From a virus: a stretch of 26,011 nucleotides of DNA. Positions 23,925-26,011 of this stretch are shown here, in pieces. The translations under genes were made by a program, and so were the position numbers. The stretch lies in the IMG/VR virus record IMGVR_UViG_3300010331_000036, positions 1 to 26,011 of that record, one strand, 5' to 3'. A model generated the notes under the pieces. It saw nothing but the letters and a program-made list of their open reading frames with translations, searched no databases and had not been told where the DNA came from. Every line of letters starts with the position of its first letter. Position 1 is the first letter of the stretch.

Positions 23925-25436
23925 CTAAAATGTTACTGAGATAGAACCTGGTAGACTGAATAAGTCTAGGCTAGTCCAACTCTTTGGTATTAACGTGTTT
24001 ACTACGTCTCTAACAAGTGTTTTCTCGTATTCATCAAAGGCTTTGTTGATGATACACACTTCGACAGCTTCATAAGGACTAACGTTCCCTACCTCAACTA
24101 TCTCAATAGCGTCCTGTATTCCTCGTAAGTCCACTGATTTTGTGGATATTTCGGAGCTCTTTGCCTTAGCTTGTAAGTCGCAGAATAACTGTGCAAAATA
24201 ACCAAGTGTTGATGCATTAGCACTAGGATACATCGCTTGTAAATGCTTGAGCAGACTTGCTTTCGGCATACTCGTAACGTGTATTACCACAAACCTTGAG
24301 ACAAGAGCCTCGTTTAACTCACGAGTACCAGCATATCCCGAATTCATCGTTCCAATAAAGCGGGTAGCTTGGTTAAGGTTAAGACGCTGATAACCAGGAA
24401 CATCAAGGACTCTTCTACGGTCAGTTATACTGTGCAATACTGCAAGAGCATCGGCTTTTGCCATATTGATTTCGTCTAGGACACCAAAACCACCAAACTT
24501 AGCTACGTTATAAACACTACCAGGTCTAAACTCAACTTGTCCGTCTCGGAATGTTTCTCCACCGATAAGAGACTCGGCGTTTGTGTTAGTATGACAGGAT
24601 ATATCCCATATTGGTCTACCAAACAAATAAGCAAGACATTCAGCAAACACGTTCTTACCAGTCGCTTTATCGCCCTCTAACAAGATGTTCTTACCAGCTA
24701 ATATAGCCGATATTGCCAAGCTCCATTCTTTTCCCACATACCAACTGTTAGGCTTATTAATACGTTCTAGCAAGGAAGCTTCTCCACTATCGAGCTTGTT
24801 TTCATTTCTAAATTCCTGTATTTTCTTTATTAATGTGTCACTTACTCCCTGTTCATTAAGGAAGTGGGATAAGGTATTTTTCTTTGGATATGTTGTCATC
24901 TTCACGCTCTCTTTCTTTACTACGGGTGCAATAGTGTCTGCTACATAGGTTGCATTACTAAAAGTATGAGGCATTACAGTAGCCTTAGATGGTGTAGTGC
25001 TTGCTCCTATAATACCACCGCCACCGCCAGCATAAAAAGAACCGGTTATTGTACTACTACTACTAGGAAAGGAACCGCTCAGTATACTTTCTACTACACT
25101 AGCGTCCATACCAAGCATATCGGCGATTTCTTTAGAGGTACTTCCTATAGACGGAGTTTTAAGGTTTATTAACCCCGAGTCAGTACACGTTGTTACGTCA
25201 GAGCCTTTAATAGCAAGGCTTCCATAAACGTGGACTACTGTTGTTAGCACGCCAGGATACTGTTTAAAGTTTTTAACGCCATATTTGCTCCACTTACGCT
25301 CCTCGTTAAGCACTACCAGACCACCTTTGTCGTTTATGTACCCGAAGTAATAACTACCATTTATCAAAGCCGATGTGCTGTGCCCTTGATATAGCACGCT
25401 AAAGTGCCTTTTATCTAGTCTAAATCTCTTTTCCAT
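23925..25436 (-). CDS. MoxR/CobS-like AAA+ ATPase
   Basis: It encodes 503 aa. The first 180 residues are unusual and unrecognised, with a Ser/Gly-rich spacer at about 120-150. The ATPase core follows: Walker A EGDKATGKN (K261), RPIWDISCHTNTNAESLIGG, Walker B VLDEINMAKAD (D321/E322), sensor IGTMNSGYAGT (N365), and an arginine finger in EALVSRF (R381). This is the MoxR/CobS style of AAA+ protein, which remodels or loads metal into targets together with a vWA partner. The partner gene follows after 12 bases. ATG 25436 has GAGGAG upstream. The start of the protein may be a substrate adaptor. Confidence 0.85.
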   Translation of the reverse strand: MEKRFRLDKRHFSVLYQGHSTSALINGSYYFGYINDKGGLVVLNEERKWSKYGVKNFKQYPGVLTTVVHVYGSLAIKGSDVTTCTDSGLINLKTPSIGSTSKEIADMLGMDASVVESILSGSFPSSSSTITGSFYAGGGGGIIGASTTPSKATVMPHTFSNATYVADTIAPVVKKESVKMTTYPKKNTLSHFLNEQGVSDTLIKKIQEFRNENKLDSGEASLLERINKPNSWYVGKEWSLAISAILAGKNILLEGDKATGKNVFAECLAYLFGRPIWDISCHTNTNAESLIGGETFRDGQVEFRPGSVYNVAKFGGFGVLDEINMAKADALAVLHSITDRRRVLDVPGYQRLNLNQATRFIGTMNSGYAGTRELNEALVSRFVVIHVTSMPKASLLKHLQAMYPSANASTLGYFAQLFCDLQAKAKSSEISTKSVDLRGIQDAIEIVEVGNVSPYEAVEVCIINKAFDEYEKTLVRDVVNTLIPKSWTSLDLFSLPGSISVTF

Positions 25437-25450
25437 TGTGGTTCTCCTCT

Positions 25451-25774
25451 CTATTTCAAACTATCTAAGTATTCCTGTATACTAATTTGGTTTTCGTGCA
25501 TTTGCTTCGTCTTAGCAAGAACATCAGAAAGTCCTGTTGTTGTAACATCAACAAGGTCTTGTAATTCTTTATTAATTCTTAACTGACGTGCTAAGCGACG
25601 TCTTAAAGTCTTATTTTCTTCTAGTAAATCAGTGACTTTATCTCCATAATAACTCATGCTTAATCCCCTTTCTATACACTTAACTTGTTTAGTACACACT
25701 TTACACATAGACTCTAGTGGATTATGTTTACCAAAACAACTACCAGCTAATTCCCTAAACACCTTATATTTCAT
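25451..25774 (-). CDS. Cys-cluster and coiled-coil protein (107 aa)
   Basis: ATG 25774 has GAGGTG upstream; the GTG at 25783 overlaps that ribosome site and is not used. Residues 13-33 hold four cysteines (SCFGKHNPLESMCKVCTK, then KC), as C13, C24, C27 and C33, a likely zinc or Fe-S site. Residues 45-100 are a charged coiled coil (DKVTDLLEENKTLRRRLARQ). No family is recognised. An internal start at 25657 could give the coiled coil alone. It is the first gene of the operon with the MoxR and vWA genes, so it may be their small partner, which is inference. Confidence 0.7.
   Translation of the reverse strand: MKYKVFRELAGSCFGKHNPLESMCKVCTKQVKCIERGLSMSYYGDKVTDLLEENKTLRRRLARQLRINKELQDLVDVTTTGLSDVLAKTKQMHENQISIQEYLDSLK
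25655..25672 (-). promoter_or_regulatory. Internal ribosome site and in-frame start in the Cys/coiled-coil gene
   Basis: GAAAGGGG (25665-25672 on the minus strand) is seven bases before an in-frame ATG at 25657. This would give a 68-aa product with the coiled coil but without the cysteines. Confidence 0.45.
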
Positions 25775-25928
25775 ATATAACACCTCACTTTCTTTTTCGT
25801 GGTTTCAGCGAACCTTTCCTGTTACATATAAGGCTTGGTCGAGCCATTCAGCAATGCAACTGTGCTTTCATACACCTAGCGTATGAATACTTCAATACTA
25901 TAAAATTAACTTGTTTCAAAGTGTTGGG

Positions 25929-25957
25929 ATTGTTCAACCACTTCGGCTCCGAGTCAA
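25929..25957 (-). promoter_or_regulatory. Candidate early promoter (weak)
   Basis: On the minus strand TTGACT (25952-25957) and AACAAT (25929-25934) are 17 bases apart, five and four of six matches to the sigma-A boxes. Placement upstream of the first early gene is sensible, but the -10 box is poor. Confidence 0.3.
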
Positions 25958-25958
25958 A

Positions 25959-26007
25959 AGCCATCGGTTTGTTGCTCAGCCCAAGACTGACACTTCAAAC
26001 GATGGCT
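25959..26007 (-). ncRNA. Long imperfect stem-loop, possible small RNA or leader structure
   Basis: Minus strand AGCCATCGTTTG pairs with CAAACCGATGGCT, 12 bp with one bulged base. Inside, TCAGTC and GGCTGA form a second stem around TTG. One inner pair is G-U on the minus strand but would be C-A on the plus strand, so the RNA, if real, is made from the minus strand. Confidence 0.35.
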
Positions 26008-26011
26008 CTAT

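Larger units (their letters stand above)
25784..26011 (-). other. Untranslated, structured leader upstream of the MoxR-vWA operon
   Basis: No gene of useful size was found in these 228 bases on either strand. On the minus strand several stems can form: 25867-25887 (TTCATAC/GTATGAA, 7 bp); a small TCGGAGCCGA stem near 25944-25953; and a long stem at 25959-26007. No tRNA or riboswitch I know fits. It may hold the early promoter, an upstream RNA, or a replication origin. Confidence 0.55.

Noticed and set aside
25897-25902. TATAGT on the minus strand as a -10 box
   Set aside because: No -35 like sequence lies 16-18 bases upstream (AACACT there).
25959-26007. tRNA gene
   Set aside because: The outer stem is long enough, but there are no D-, anticodon- and T-arms in the proper places and no TTCGA-like loop.
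1-26011. CRISPR array, insertion sequence, integrase, attachment sites
   Set aside because: No regularly spaced direct repeats, transposase or recombinase motifs were seen on either strand.

Overview
This window is part of a tailed double-stranded DNA bacteriophage (or prophage) genome. The host is most likely a Bacillota (low-GC Gram-positive) bacterium. The reasons are strong GGAGG-type ribosome binding sites on nearly every gene, TTGACA/TATACT-like sigma-A promoters, and an XhlA-like / SPP1-type holin / Amidase_3 lysis cassette of the kind known from Bacillus PBSX. No integrase, terminase, portal or major capsid gene is visible, so lifestyle and virion type cannot be settled from this window.

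Positions 1-11668 (+ strand) hold late genes. First is the 3' part of a large tail or receptor-contact protein with LamG-like domains, repeated beta-sandwich units and a propeller-like part. It is followed by a 180-aa fibre-like protein, a 493-aa low-complexity/coiled virion protein and a 1480-aa giant virion protein that may be an ejection or internal protein. The lysis module comes next: XhlA-like membrane protein, SPP1-family holin, and an endolysin with an N-terminal NAGPA-like domain, an amidase domain and a short SPOR-like tail. The endolysin gene has a perfect internal ribosome binding site that could give a second, amidase-only product. The late block ends at a bidirectional terminator (11671-11698).

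Positions 11683-25774 (- strand) hold early and replication genes, read leftward and apparently in three transcription units. The first, after a structured 228-base leader at the right edge, encodes a Cys-cluster/coiled-coil protein, a MoxR-like AAA+ ATPase and a vWA protein with an HEAGH metallopeptidase-like motif. The second starts at a strong promoter with a perfect 10-bp inverted repeat (21770-21804). It encodes a 52-aa protein, a 52-aa ribbon-helix-helix regulator, a primase-helicase fusion, a SNF2-type helicase, two small unknowns and a family A DNA polymerase with an N-terminal UDG-like domain. The third starts at another promoter flanked by a 14-bp inverted repeat (14979-15045). It encodes a 103-aa unknown, a 47-aa one-helix membrane protein, a Cas4/RecB-like nuclease, a Sak4-like RecA-fold ATPase, a DUF669-type protein with an SSB-like acidic tail, and a VRR-NUC nuclease.

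Together the minus-strand genes make a nearly self-contained replication and recombination kit: priming and unwinding, synthesis, ssDNA binding, recombination and nucleolytic processing. The MoxR-vWA pair is the least understood part. All functional calls come from motifs read by eye; no database search was run.
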